Shown: positions 1 to 5,762, counted from the first letter of the stretch. The stretch: 8,646 nucleotides of DNA from an uncultured Prevotellaceae bacterium (GCA_902775075.1 CACYKX010000130.1:1-8646); one strand, 5' to 3'. The notes: generated by a model not told the origin, from the letters alone. Translations and numbers: made by a program.

Positions 1-1232
1 CCTCTATAAGATTGGTTGTGGTCATTGTCTATTTTTTGTTTTTTGTCGAGCATAACAATTTGGTCCGCATCTTCTTTGAAGTGCTCATATTCTCCACCGA
101 TCTCTATATCTTTATACGTCAAGGCTACTCTGACATTGTGAGTATCCGAACCATACCGACTAAACGTATTACCATTAATAGATTGCTGATCTATCAATGA
201 ATTAAAATCAATGGTATTTCGCGGTGACTTATGCAAGAAAACATAATCAACATCCACCCCCACATTATCATTTGGACTAGCTGTCAGATTCATAACAACC
301 GTTTTATCTTTTGATATGGACGATGTTTGGGTTGTCTGCAAAACATGATGAAGTGTACGCACTGTCTCGAGAGTTTGATTACGAAGCTTGGCAGTATTGC
401 TTTCAGTATATCCAGCATTCAGCGACCATTTCTTGGATGACAAACTAAAGTTGGTGCCCTCATCAAATTTCATACTGTTACCATAATTGGCAGACACGAA
501 CCCTTCGCCACGAAAATGCAAGTCTTCATGTTTCGGAGCAGACATAACAATGTTGACCGAAGCACCTCGCACACCGAACTTAGGAGGCGTGCTATAGTAC
601 ACATCAAGTGACTTAACCTCTGATACAGGTATGGTTTTCAAGTAGTTTGCTAATTGCTCATCAGACAATATTTTTTTCTTCCCATTTATAAGAATTGAAG
701 TTTCAGTCGCCCCCATAAGCATCAGACTTTCTCCACTTTTCATCATCATAGGAAGTGCCTCTATCATATCAAGGGCTGTTTCGACCGGTCTGCGCTGCCT
801 GATTTGCTCGCCCGAAAATGCAATTCCGCCATCACTTGTTGTTTTCACCATAGGACGGTTGGCTTTAACAACGACCTCACCTAAAGTGTTGTCCTTCTCC
901 TTTAATACGACACGTACATTTGACAAACTATCCTTCACATATGAATCTGAATACGACATATGCTGAATGGTAAGTTGATATGGAGAAGGAACGGAATGGA
1001 AGAGAAATTTTCCATCCACATCAGTTACAGTAATCTGTACATTACGCTCAGCTGTATCACTTGACTGAATAATCACAGATGCTGACATAACAGGCTGCCC
1101 GTTGGTGTCAACGACAAGACCCGATAATTGTTTTTGAGCCTTGCCACCGACAGCAATGAACATAGAAAGAGCCAATAGGATTAATTTTATTGATAATTGG
1201 CTACTAAGAATTTTTAATCTGCGTCGTTCCAT
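1..1232 (-). CDS. TonB-dependent-receptor-like outer-membrane beta-barrel protein (3' end outside window)
   Basis: About 410 codons of the N-terminal part are visible; the gene runs off the left edge. The start at 1232 is the first possible ATG, since an in-frame TGA lies two codons upstream. Residues 1-30 form a signal peptide: a basic start (MERRRLK), a hydrophobic LILLALSMFIAVGG, and cleavage probably after KAQ. A carboxypeptidase-regulatory-like beta-sandwich follows (about 32-110: LSGLVVDTNGQPV, TDVDGKFLF, then LGEVVVKA). Next is a plug-like domain (about 125-205: ALDMIEALP, SILINGKKK, IPVSEVKSLDVYYS, KFGVRGASVNIVMS). Beta-strand-rich barrel sequence follows. This order fits outer-membrane beta-barrel family proteins related to TonB receptors. 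Such proteins normally move ligands across the outer membrane using TonB energy. Its start overlaps the double-glycine peptide gene by 19 nt, so it is probably translationally coupled, and the peptide may be its ligand or cargo (inference). No SusD partner is visible. Confidence 0.88.
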   Translation of the reverse strand, partial: MERRRLKILSSQLSIKLILLALSMFIAVGGKAQKQLSGLVVDTNGQPVMSASVIIQSSDTAERNVQITVTDVDGKFLFHSVPSPYQLTIQHMSYSDSYVKDSLSNVRVVLKEKDNTLGEVVVKANRPMVKTTSDGGIAFSGEQIRQRRPVETALDMIEALPMMMKSGESLMLMGATETSILINGKKKILSDEQLANYLKTIPVSEVKSLDVYYSTPPKFGVRGASVNIVMSAPKHEDLHFRGEGFVSANYGNSMKFDEGTNFSLSSKKWSLNAGYTESNTAKLRNQTLETVRTLHHVLQTTQTSSISKDKTVVMNLTASPNDNVGVDVDYVFLHKSPRNTIDFNSLIDQQSINGNTFSRYGSDTHNVRVALTYKDIEIGGEYEHFKEDADQIVMLDKKQKIDNDHNQSYR

Positions 1233-1369
1233 AAGTCATATACTATAATCTCTTGTAGCGTACCACCATCATAGGTTTTTGTTGCTTGACGCTTTCCGCC
1301 CAACACGGACTCAAGCTCAGAAGAGTTGAGAGCTTGTTCCTTTAAAACTTGGCTTTTTGTTTTCATCAT
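1214..1369 (-). CDS. Double-glycine leader peptide precursor (51 aa), putative secreted peptide
   Basis: This small gene has its ATG at 1369 (a second ATG follows immediately) and TAA at 1216-1214. Residues 1-25 look like a canonical double-glycine leader. Counting back from the cleavage point, L is at -12, E at -8, L at -7, V at -4 and GG at -2/-1 (LNSSELESVLGG). Such leaders are normally removed by C39-peptidase ABC exporters, and the Bacteroidales GG-type natural-product precursors resemble this. The predicted 26-residue core begins KRQATKTYDGG and ends VYDLWNDAD. It has no cysteine, a basic start and an acidic, aromatic end, and it contains a second GG at residues 35-36. A promoter-like TAACTTTG lies about 50 nt upstream. 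The reading frame overlaps the receptor start by 19 nt. No exporter or modifying enzyme is visible, but the operon continues outside the window. It could be a signal, a bacteriocin or a modified peptide; the sequence does not say which. A translated regulatory leader ORF is the main alternative. Confidence 0.72.
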   Translation of the reverse strand: MMKTKSQVLKEQALNSSELESVLGGKRQATKTYDGGTLQEIIVYDLWNDAD

Positions 1370-1396
1370 TGTTATGTTTATATTAATACTAAACCA

Positions 1397-1411
1397 CTCG
1401 AACTATTCGAG
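1397..1411. promoter_or_regulatory. Inverted repeat CTCGAA-CTA-TTCGAG at the peptide operon start site
   Basis: This is a perfect 6-bp inverted repeat with a 3-nt centre, beginning 8 nt downstream of the peptide promoter's -7 element. It therefore overlaps the expected transcription start and early leader. It could be an operator or a 5' mRNA hairpin. The GAAC...ATTC core also occurs in the dyad at the opposite promoter, but with a different spacing. Confidence 0.4.
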
Positions 1412-1418
1412 CTTACTG

Positions 1419-1426
1419 CAAAGTTA
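1419..1426 (-). promoter_or_regulatory. -7 promoter element of the peptide/receptor operon
   Basis: Read on the minus strand this is TAACTTTG followed by C, an exact match to the Bacteroidetes TAnnTTTG element. It lies about 50 nt before the peptide ATG. No TTTG-like -33 element is present at the usual 19-21 nt distance. That would suit a promoter that needs an activator, but this is inference. Confidence 0.6.
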
Positions 1427-1458
1427 TGCGATATTTTTTTTCCATTACTATATAATTT

Positions 1459-1488
1459 TGCTTGTTGTGTGAAATCTATGCTTGGTTT
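1459..1488. promoter_or_regulatory. Direct repeats TGCTTG 20 bp apart, candidate LytTR binding site
   Basis: TGCTTGTTGT at 1459-1468 and TGCTTGGTTT at 1479-1488 share TGCTTG and several following positions, with a 20-bp period. They lie about 45-75 bp upstream of the likely start of the leftward peptide transcript. LytTR regulators typically bind paired direct repeats of about 9 bp on one face of the helix, upstream of the core promoter, so spacing and position fit. Resemblance to the published AgrA-type consensus is weak, and the assignment is inferred. Confidence 0.3.
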
Positions 1489-1623
1489 TATAAAAGGCTT
1501 ATATTCGCTAAAATAAAAGGAAAAATTGGAGAGAAACAAATCTATAAATAACATTACGTAAAATAATCCACTCATTTCGCAAAAAACAGGAATTTGAATA
1601 AACGATTTAACTAATAAATATTG

Positions 1624-1631
1624 TATCTTTG
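1624..1631 (+). promoter_or_regulatory. -7 promoter element of the LytTR operon
   Basis: TATCTTTG followed by C is the common Bacteroidetes -7 form. It lies 19 nt before the ATG at 1651, so the 5' leader would be only about 15 nt. No good -33 TTTG is seen at the expected distance. Confidence 0.7.
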
Positions 1632-1653
1632 CATTGAACAAATTTATTCAATG
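1632..1653. promoter_or_regulatory. 22-bp palindrome between the LytTR promoter and start codon, candidate operator
   Basis: The arms CATTGAA (1632-1638) and TTCAATG (1647-1653) flank an AAATTT centre. Ten of the eleven base pairs are symmetric; only C1639/A1646 fails. It begins immediately after the -7 element and ends on the start codon. A protein bound here would block initiation, so autoregulation or control by another factor is plausible. It could also form an mRNA hairpin that hides the start codon. Confidence 0.5.
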
Positions 1654-2037
1654 AGACAACATAACATCATTATATCAAATACAAGTCAGATGGCTAAAAT
1701 TCCATTAGATTGTTTATTATGTGTAACGTCTGATGGCAGCTACTCCAACTTCAATCTCATTGATGGTACTAAATATACTTTTTCTTTCAATCTTCATACT
1801 TTTGAGAAAATGTTAGAGTCTCAATTGGGATTGGAAGCGGAAAGATTTATAAGGGTTGGAAAAAGCTTAATTATTAATCGTGATTTTATCTTCATGATAG
1901 ACATTCAACGAAAAGAAATCACCTTGGCTGACAGTGAACTAAGATGCAAAATCACAATTGGGGCATCTAAGGATGCAGTGAAGAGTCTAAAGGACATCAT
2001 GGAGAGATACTTTAACTTTAAACGTATAAAGATATGA
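1651..2037 (+). CDS. LytTR-domain DNA-binding transcriptional regulator (stand-alone)
   Basis: The protein is 128 residues, using ATG 1651. An upstream TTG at 1621 is in frame but lies inside the promoter, so it is rejected. Nearly the whole protein is one LytTR domain (about 17-116). It shows the family pattern of a first strand (IPLDCLLCVTSDGSYSNF), a middle strand and helix (YTFSFNLHTFEKMLE), and the hallmark FIRVGKSLIIN at 66-76. LytTR proteins bind paired direct repeats and often control peptide production or sensing (AgrA and ComE are the known models). This one has no receiver domain and no membrane segment, so how it receives a signal is not evident. Its stop overlaps the next start (ATGA), which suggests coupled translation with the TonB-domain protein. 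The most likely targets are its own operon and the divergent peptide operon. Confidence 0.88.
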   Translation: MRQHNIIISNTSQMAKIPLDCLLCVTSDGSYSNFNLIDGTKYTFSFNLHTFEKMLESQLGLEAERFIRVGKSLIINRDFIFMIDIQRKEITLADSELRCKITIGASKDAVKSLKDIMERYFNFKRIKI

Positions 2038-2549
2038 TTCATAAGGTAGACAACGAAGATCGTGTGTACATCATTGGACAACACACTAAGTATACAAAGA
2101 ATGTGTTGCTTTTTATAGCATTTATTGTAGTGGGAATATTATGCGTGATAGCAGGTGTATATTTATATAACAAACAGACTTGCCCCCAAAAAACTTCACA
2201 GGGAAAATCGTTAGAAGAAGTTGAGGTAATTTCAAGGGATGCTACTGCCCCTAAATTTATGGGTAATAAAAATTTTCAACAGTTTCTCGTATGGATTGGC
2301 AAAAACCTGAAATATCCACATGGGCATGAGAATGAAAATGCCGAAGTAATAGTAGCGTTCACTATTAGCAAAGAGGGAACCATCACCGATATACAGATAT
2401 TGCTAGAGCCACAAAATAAGGCTTTCGGGCAACAGGTGGTTAGTCTCTTGAAACAATGTCCACGGTGGGCTCCGGGCCGATTGGCGAATGGTACAGCTAC
2501 CGACATCAGATACACATTACCTGTAAGATTCAGTAAAACCAGAAAATGA
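2034..2549 (+). CDS. Membrane-anchored TonB C-terminal-domain protein (energy transducer-like)
   Basis: The protein is 171 residues and starts within the previous gene's stop (ATGA overlap). A cytoplasmic N-terminus of about 23 residues is followed by one membrane helix (about 24-45, NVLLFIAFIVVGILCVIAGV). A short periplasmic stretch comes next, then a TonB C-terminal domain at about 72-166. Recognisable family positions are APKFMG, FLVWIGKNLKYP, VAFTISKEGTITDIQI, CPRWAPG and TLPVRF. TonB proteins pass proton-motive energy from ExbB/ExbD to outer-membrane receptors. The usual long proline-rich spacer is missing: only about 25-35 residues separate membrane and domain, which may limit reach across the periplasm. 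No ExbB/ExbD is nearby, so it would borrow the cell's general complex. The receptor encoded divergently is the obvious partner (inference). A signalling role, contacting the cytoplasm through its N-terminal tail, is an alternative. Confidence 0.85.
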   Translation: MIHKVDNEDRVYIIGQHTKYTKNVLLFIAFIVVGILCVIAGVYLYNKQTCPQKTSQGKSLEEVEVISRDATAPKFMGNKNFQQFLVWIGKNLKYPHGHENENAEVIVAFTISKEGTITDIQILLEPQNKAFGQQVVSLLKQCPRWAPGRLANGTATDIRYTLPVRFSKTRK

Positions 2550-2558
2550 ACCATATTT

Positions 2559-3605
2559 ATGAGATATTTTACCGTCATCATCTTTTGGCTATTCACCATT
2601 GGTGTTCAAGGCCAAACTAAGAGTCTTCACGTTGCCGATAGTCTTTTCTCGGCCTTCAACTACTCGGCAGCAGCATCGCTATACACCCGGTTGCAATGTG
2701 GCTACGATTCTGTTGCCGTGTTTAGGCGTTTGGCTCAGTGCTACCACAAACAGGGCGATTACCAGTCAGAGGGCCGCACTTTATTGCGTATACCAGCAGA
2801 CAGCTTGACGCACAACGATATGCGACAGCTCTACTATGCTCACTCCTATACACAAGATTCAATGGCCATGGAAATATGGGGGCGACGAATTCTTCAGCAA
2901 TATCCTTATGATGCAGACATCATTACATCGGTTGCAGCAGACCTAATGCAGAAGAACAAAATAGATTCGGCGCGACAACTGACGATGCGTTATTTAGAGA
3001 CTGATACTACCAACTTCAATGTATGGCACCAATACGCCTATTCGTGCTATTTGTTAGGCGATTACACCGAGGCACAACGTTCATATCTCAAGCTCTATCG
3101 TCAAGGATGGAAGGGGGGTGAGGTAAGCTTAATTCTTGGCATTTGCTATAGCGAAATGAATGATGACAACAATGCATACAACCATCTTGTAAGAGCCAAC
3201 CAAATGAAGAGTGGCAGAGACGTGCTTGTACTCAAGTTGCTGGCCAAAAATTGTATGAAAATAGGAATGCCAAAGGAAAGCGCAGAATACATGGAACAAG
3301 CCATCGGGCTTTCTATCCCCGACAGCCTTACATTGTCGGGCATGTATAACAGCTTGGCTGAAGCCTACTTCTATCTTCATGACTATGAACATGCCATATC
3401 TTCTTTTCAGAAAGCTTCGAAATGTCAGCCAACAAACGCCATCACCTATTATAACATAGCCCAGATGTACAGCGGCCTAAAAGATTCTGTCGGTATGACG
3501 AACTACTACACACTCTTTCTAAAACACTCTTCAACTTTAAAAGATACAGAAAGCAATCGTGAAATGATAGAAAAGGCCAAAGCTTTCGTGAAAAAATCGA
3601 AATAG
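2559..3605 (+). CDS. Secreted or periplasmic tetratricopeptide-repeat protein
   Basis: The protein is 348 residues and begins 9 nt after the TonB-domain gene, so it belongs to the same operon. A signal peptide is evident at about 1-19 (MRYFTVIIFWLFTIGVQGQ). There is no lipoprotein cysteine at the cleavage site, so the mature protein is probably periplasmic. The rest is helical repeats with TPR-type spacing. The clearest units are about 24-56 (ADSLFSAFNYSAAASLYTRL), 154-183 (VWHQYAYSCYLLGDYTEA), 187-215 and 262-291 (YNSLAEAYFYLHDYEHAI), with a further unit at about 293-325. TPR proteins are protein- or peptide-binding scaffolds with no catalytic activity of their own. Here it could bind the exported peptide, the receptor or the TonB-domain protein (inference from neighbourhood). 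No specific named family is recognised. Confidence 0.85.
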   Translation: MRYFTVIIFWLFTIGVQGQTKSLHVADSLFSAFNYSAAASLYTRLQCGYDSVAVFRRLAQCYHKQGDYQSEGRTLLRIPADSLTHNDMRQLYYAHSYTQDSMAMEIWGRRILQQYPYDADIITSVAADLMQKNKIDSARQLTMRYLETDTTNFNVWHQYAYSCYLLGDYTEAQRSYLKLYRQGWKGGEVSLILGICYSEMNDDNNAYNHLVRANQMKSGRDVLVLKLLAKNCMKIGMPKESAEYMEQAIGLSIPDSLTLSGMYNSLAEAYFYLHDYEHAISSFQKASKCQPTNAITYYNIAQMYSGLKDSVGMTNYYTLFLKHSSTLKDTESNREMIEKAKAFVKKSK

Positions 3606-3999
3606 CGTTTTGTATTTACGATTGTCAAATTCTCAGTACGCCTTGGATTCAAGTTAATAACGCAACAAATGTATGAAAGGCGTTAGTAAACGAAGAAAAT
3701 GCAAAAGGGTACTGCGATGCATCGTTAACGACCAAAATGGTATCTTATGTTGCTATTCGCGCTTTATTCTAAGTCCGAAAAAGTGTTATGGCGTGTAGAA
3801 TAGTTACGATACACTATGGAACGGCAAAACTGTCTACAAAGTCCTCAGATATTCGGTGACAATGAGACACATCGCATGAGTTGAAGAAATATGCTATATA
3901 ACACGTTGTGTACGGGCACACAAATTGATTTATGTCAAGTAATAAGTATTTTTACGTATAATATTTGTAAAAAACGATGGCCGTTTGCAGAAGTTGCCG
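3606..3999. other. Intergenic stretch with no supported gene
   Basis: No ORF with recognisable protein character was found on either strand. A 41-codon ORF at 3673-3798 (rich in Cys, Lys and Arg) has no support. A 6-bp inverted repeat, TTGTGT/ACACAA, lies at 3906-3923 around ACGGGC but has no T-tract. No convincing terminator for the TPR operon is visible. The stretch could be a decayed gene or insertion remnant, but nothing in it can be named. Confidence 0.5.
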
Positions 4000-4007
4000 T
4001 ATCTTTG
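4000..4007 (+). promoter_or_regulatory. -7 promoter element of the C-poor RNA/leader
   Basis: TATCTTTG is followed by CAGTGTCA. The full 16-mer TATCTTTGCAGTGTCA recurs exactly at 5816-5831 in the DUF3836/ABC promoter. TTTGCAG also occurs 20 bp upstream at 3984-3990. No good -33 element is seen at 19-21 nt. Confidence 0.7.
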
Positions 4008-4028
4008 CAGTGTCAAAAGGTTAATAGA

Positions 4029-4162
4029 GGTATTAGATCAGGTAAATATAGATTGTTAGTTAGTTTTTAGTTTATAAGGTAATTAGGATTGTAAGAGAAG
4101 GTGTTAGTTGAGGTAAAATAAAGATTGTTTAGGATCAGGGTATTAGGATAAGGTAAAGATTG
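4029..4162 (+). repeat. Degenerate GGTRTTAG...AGGTAAA...GATTG repeat units in the leader
   Basis: Three units share the order GGTRTTAG, AGGTAAA, GATTG: 4029-4055 (starts GGTATTAGATCAGGTAAA), 4100-4127 (GGTGTTAGTTGAGGTAAA) and 4139-4162 (GGTATTAGGATAAGGTAAA). A shortened unit, AGGTAATTAGGATTG, lies at 4077-4091. Spacing is irregular (48, 23 and 39 nt), unlike a CRISPR or a simple tandem array. The words could be repeated binding sites for an RNA-binding protein. Confidence 0.55.
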
Positions 4163-4214
4163 CAGGACTAACGATGAGGTTATAAGAATTTGAGAGTAGT
4201 TGAAGTTATTATAT

Positions 4215-4244
4215 GGCGATTCCTTTGCGGAACCGCCTTTTTTG
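4215..4244 (+). terminator. Intrinsic terminator of the C-poor RNA, upstream of the MATE gene
   Basis: The stem GGCGATTCC (4215-4223) pairs with GGAACCGCC (4229-4237) across the loop TTTGC. There is one mismatch in nine pairs. Six T residues follow (4238-4243), then GTTTATTTTTG. This is a classical Rho-independent terminator shape and points to transcription ending before the MATE coding region. Confidence 0.8.
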
Positions 4245-4254
4245 TTTATTTTTG
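4224..4254 (+). promoter_or_regulatory. MATE gene promoter nested in the terminator (TTTG-N19-TATTTTTG)
   Basis: The -33 TTTG at 4224-4227 lies in the terminator loop. The -7 TATTTTTG at 4247-4254 follows after exactly 19 nt, matching the Bacteroides consensus in both element and spacing. Transcription would begin near 4260, giving a leader of about 16 nt before ATG 4276. Confidence 0.65.
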
Positions 4255-4275
4255 TGCAGAGAAAGAAAATTAGGC

Positions 4276-5658
4276 ATGAGTAAGAAATCAGACAGTTTGT
4301 TGGAGCGTATTCGTAATGGTATGGAACTTACGAATACAGAAAAGTTGAATCTGATTGTAGGGTTGAGTATTCCGAGTATTCTGGCCCAAGTTACCTCTGT
4401 GCTTATGTTTTTCATTGATGCCTCCATGGTAGGACATCTTGGTGCGAAAGCATCAGCAAGTATCGGACTGATAGAATCCACCACATGGTTGATGGGATCA
4501 TTGATGGGAGCCTTTGCGACAGGTTTTTCCGTTCAGGTGGCACATTTCATCGGAGCAAATGACTTCCAGAAAGCCCGACAAGTCTTTCGTCATGCCCTGA
4601 TATGCGGCGTGTTCTTCAGTATACTCCTTGTCACTATTGGTATCGGCATACACCATTCCTTACCATATTGGTTAGGTGGAGGAGCAGATATCGCCAGCGA
4701 CAGTTCCAAATATTTTCTGATATTCTCTCTCACCCTACCATTCATCCTACTTTTCCACATCTCGGCAAGTATGTTGAAATGCGCAGGCGACATGAAGACC
4801 CCATCCATGATGAGTATTATCAACTGCATCTTTGATATCGTCTTCAACTACCTATTTATATATATACTCCATTTAGGTGTCGTTGGAGCAGCCATTGGCA
4901 CATCCTTATCCTTTATCATCACCTCCGGTGTGATGGCCTATCTTGCAATCTTCAAGAGTAAAATCCTAGCCCTCCGTATCGACCATATCCCCTTTGTGTG
5001 GGTTGGGGAATATCTTCGTAATGCGCTGAAGATATCAGCACCAATAGCGGTACAGAACGTACTGATGAGTGGAGCCCAGATCGTAAGTACCCTTATCGTG
5101 GCACCTTTAGGCAACATAGCTATCGCCTCTAATAGTTTCGCGATAACCGTGGAGAGCCTCTGCTATATGCCAGGATATGGTATCGGTGACGCGGCGACAA
5201 CATTGGTGGGACAGACCTATGGGGCAGGGCGTATGGACCTTTGCAAGAACTTTGCCCATCTTACCGTGAGGTTAGGGATGTTCGTCATGGCCTTCATGGG
5301 ACTGGTGATGTATATCTTCGCACCAGAACTGATGAGTATGTTAAGTCCCATTGACAGCATCTGCGAGTTGGGTACTACCGTCTTACGTATAGAGGCTTTT
5401 GCCGAACCATTCTTTGCTGCAGCCATCATTACAGCCTCAGTATGTGTCGGTGCTGGTGACACCTTGAAGCCCGCCATCATCAATCTGTGCTCGATGTGGC
5501 TTGTCCGTCTGACTTTAGCCTATTGGTTATCGCAGAGTATGGGACTAAAGGGCGTATGGATAGCAATGGCTATTGAGTTGACCTTCAGGGGAGGAATGTT
5601 CCTGATACGCTTGTATTGGGGAAATTGGTTGAAAGGATTTCAGATACAGAAAACTTAG
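4276..5658 (+). CDS. MATE-family efflux protein
   Basis: The protein is 460 residues with start ATG 4276 (MSKKSDSLLERIRNGMELT). An earlier in-frame ATG at 4213 would add 21 residues encoded by a terminator hairpin and promoter, so it is rejected. The protein is hydrophobic throughout, with about twelve membrane helices in two MatE halves. Typical motifs are the N-terminal IPSILAQVTSVLMFFIDASMVGHLG, which matches the usual opening with an Asp in helix 1 and the VG.LG loop. The half-domain end signature SMLKCAGDMKTPSMMSI is also clear. The family exports cationic drugs or metabolites in exchange for Na+ or H+ at the inner membrane; the substrate cannot be read from sequence. Length matches the family norm of about 450. 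It has its own promoter and no co-directional partner close enough to prove an operon; the next gene is 273 nt away. Confidence 0.93.
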   Translation: MSKKSDSLLERIRNGMELTNTEKLNLIVGLSIPSILAQVTSVLMFFIDASMVGHLGAKASASIGLIESTTWLMGSLMGAFATGFSVQVAHFIGANDFQKARQVFRHALICGVFFSILLVTIGIGIHHSLPYWLGGGADIASDSSKYFLIFSLTLPFILLFHISASMLKCAGDMKTPSMMSIINCIFDIVFNYLFIYILHLGVVGAAIGTSLSFIITSGVMAYLAIFKSKILALRIDHIPFVWVGEYLRNALKISAPIAVQNVLMSGAQIVSTLIVAPLGNIAIASNSFAITVESLCYMPGYGIGDAATTLVGQTYGAGRMDLCKNFAHLTVRLGMFVMAFMGLVMYIFAPELMSMLSPIDSICELGTTVLRIEAFAEPFFAAAIITASVCVGAGDTLKPAIINLCSMWLVRLTLAYWLSQSMGLKGVWIAMAIELTFRGGMFLIRLYWGNWLKGFQIQKT

Positions 5659-5741
5659 ATACTCGTATCACTAACACATAGGTGTGCTATCAAAGTAGTA
5701 CACTAATTCTTAAAAAGTATTTCATTTCTTGCTTTTGTATG

Positions 5742-5762
5742 ACTTTATTTCTAAAATAAAGT
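5742..5762. promoter_or_regulatory. AT-rich perfect dyad ACTTTATTT-CTA-AAATAAAGT
   Basis: This is a 9-bp perfect inverted repeat with a 3-nt centre, between the MATE gene and the next promoter. No T-tract follows on the plus strand, so a terminator role is doubtful; an operator or weak hairpin is possible. No other terminator for the MATE gene was found. Confidence 0.35.

Larger units (their letters stand above)
4014..4244 (+). ncRNA. Candidate small RNA or attenuating leader, nearly C-free with degenerate repeats
   Basis: The span lies between a TATCTTTG promoter and a strong intrinsic terminator, so a transcript of about 230 nt is predicted. From 4016 to 4214 there are only five C residues (4039, 4136, 4163, 4168, 4172) in about 200 nt. 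TAA and TAG triplets are frequent in all frames, so it is not coding. It carries three to four copies of a degenerate unit, listed separately as repeats. Such C-poor, G/A/T-only RNA would have little internal base pairing and few Rho sites. The MATE gene begins 32 nt after the span and appears to have its own promoter. The RNA could therefore be free-standing or a read-through-controlled leader. No known RNA family is recognised, and the exact ends are estimated from the promoter and terminator. Confidence 0.55.

Noticed and set aside
12..200. Plus-strand ORF inside the receptor region
   Set aside because: It lies antisense to a clearly coding receptor frame and has no family character.
1214..1369. 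Peptide as a bacteroidetocin or lanthipeptide
   Set aside because: The core contains no cysteine, and no modification enzyme is visible in the window.
1378..1641. Minus-strand 87-codon ORF in the divergent control region
   Set aside because: It spans both promoters and is AT-driven hydrophobic sequence without family features.
1621..1650. Upstream TTG start for the LytTR gene, adding ten residues
   Set aside because: These bases contain the TATCTTTG promoter element and a palindrome, and the family homology begins after ATG 1651.
3673..3798. 41-codon ORF in the 3606-3999 gap
   Set aside because: It has no recognisable family, no promoter element close upstream and no leader or membrane pattern; its Cys/Lys/Arg-rich composition looks like chance.
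3906..3923. TTGTGT/ACACAA inverted repeat as terminator of the TPR operon
   Set aside because: It has no following T-tract and lies 300 nt past the gene; it is short enough to be chance.
4029..4162. Repeat units as a CRISPR array
   Set aside because: The units are degenerate and irregularly spaced, spacers are not of equal length, and no cas gene is near.
4213..4275. Upstream ATG start for the MATE protein, adding 21 residues
   Set aside because: The added codons come from the terminator hairpin and the gene's own -33/-7 elements; ATG 4276 gives the normal MATE N-terminus.
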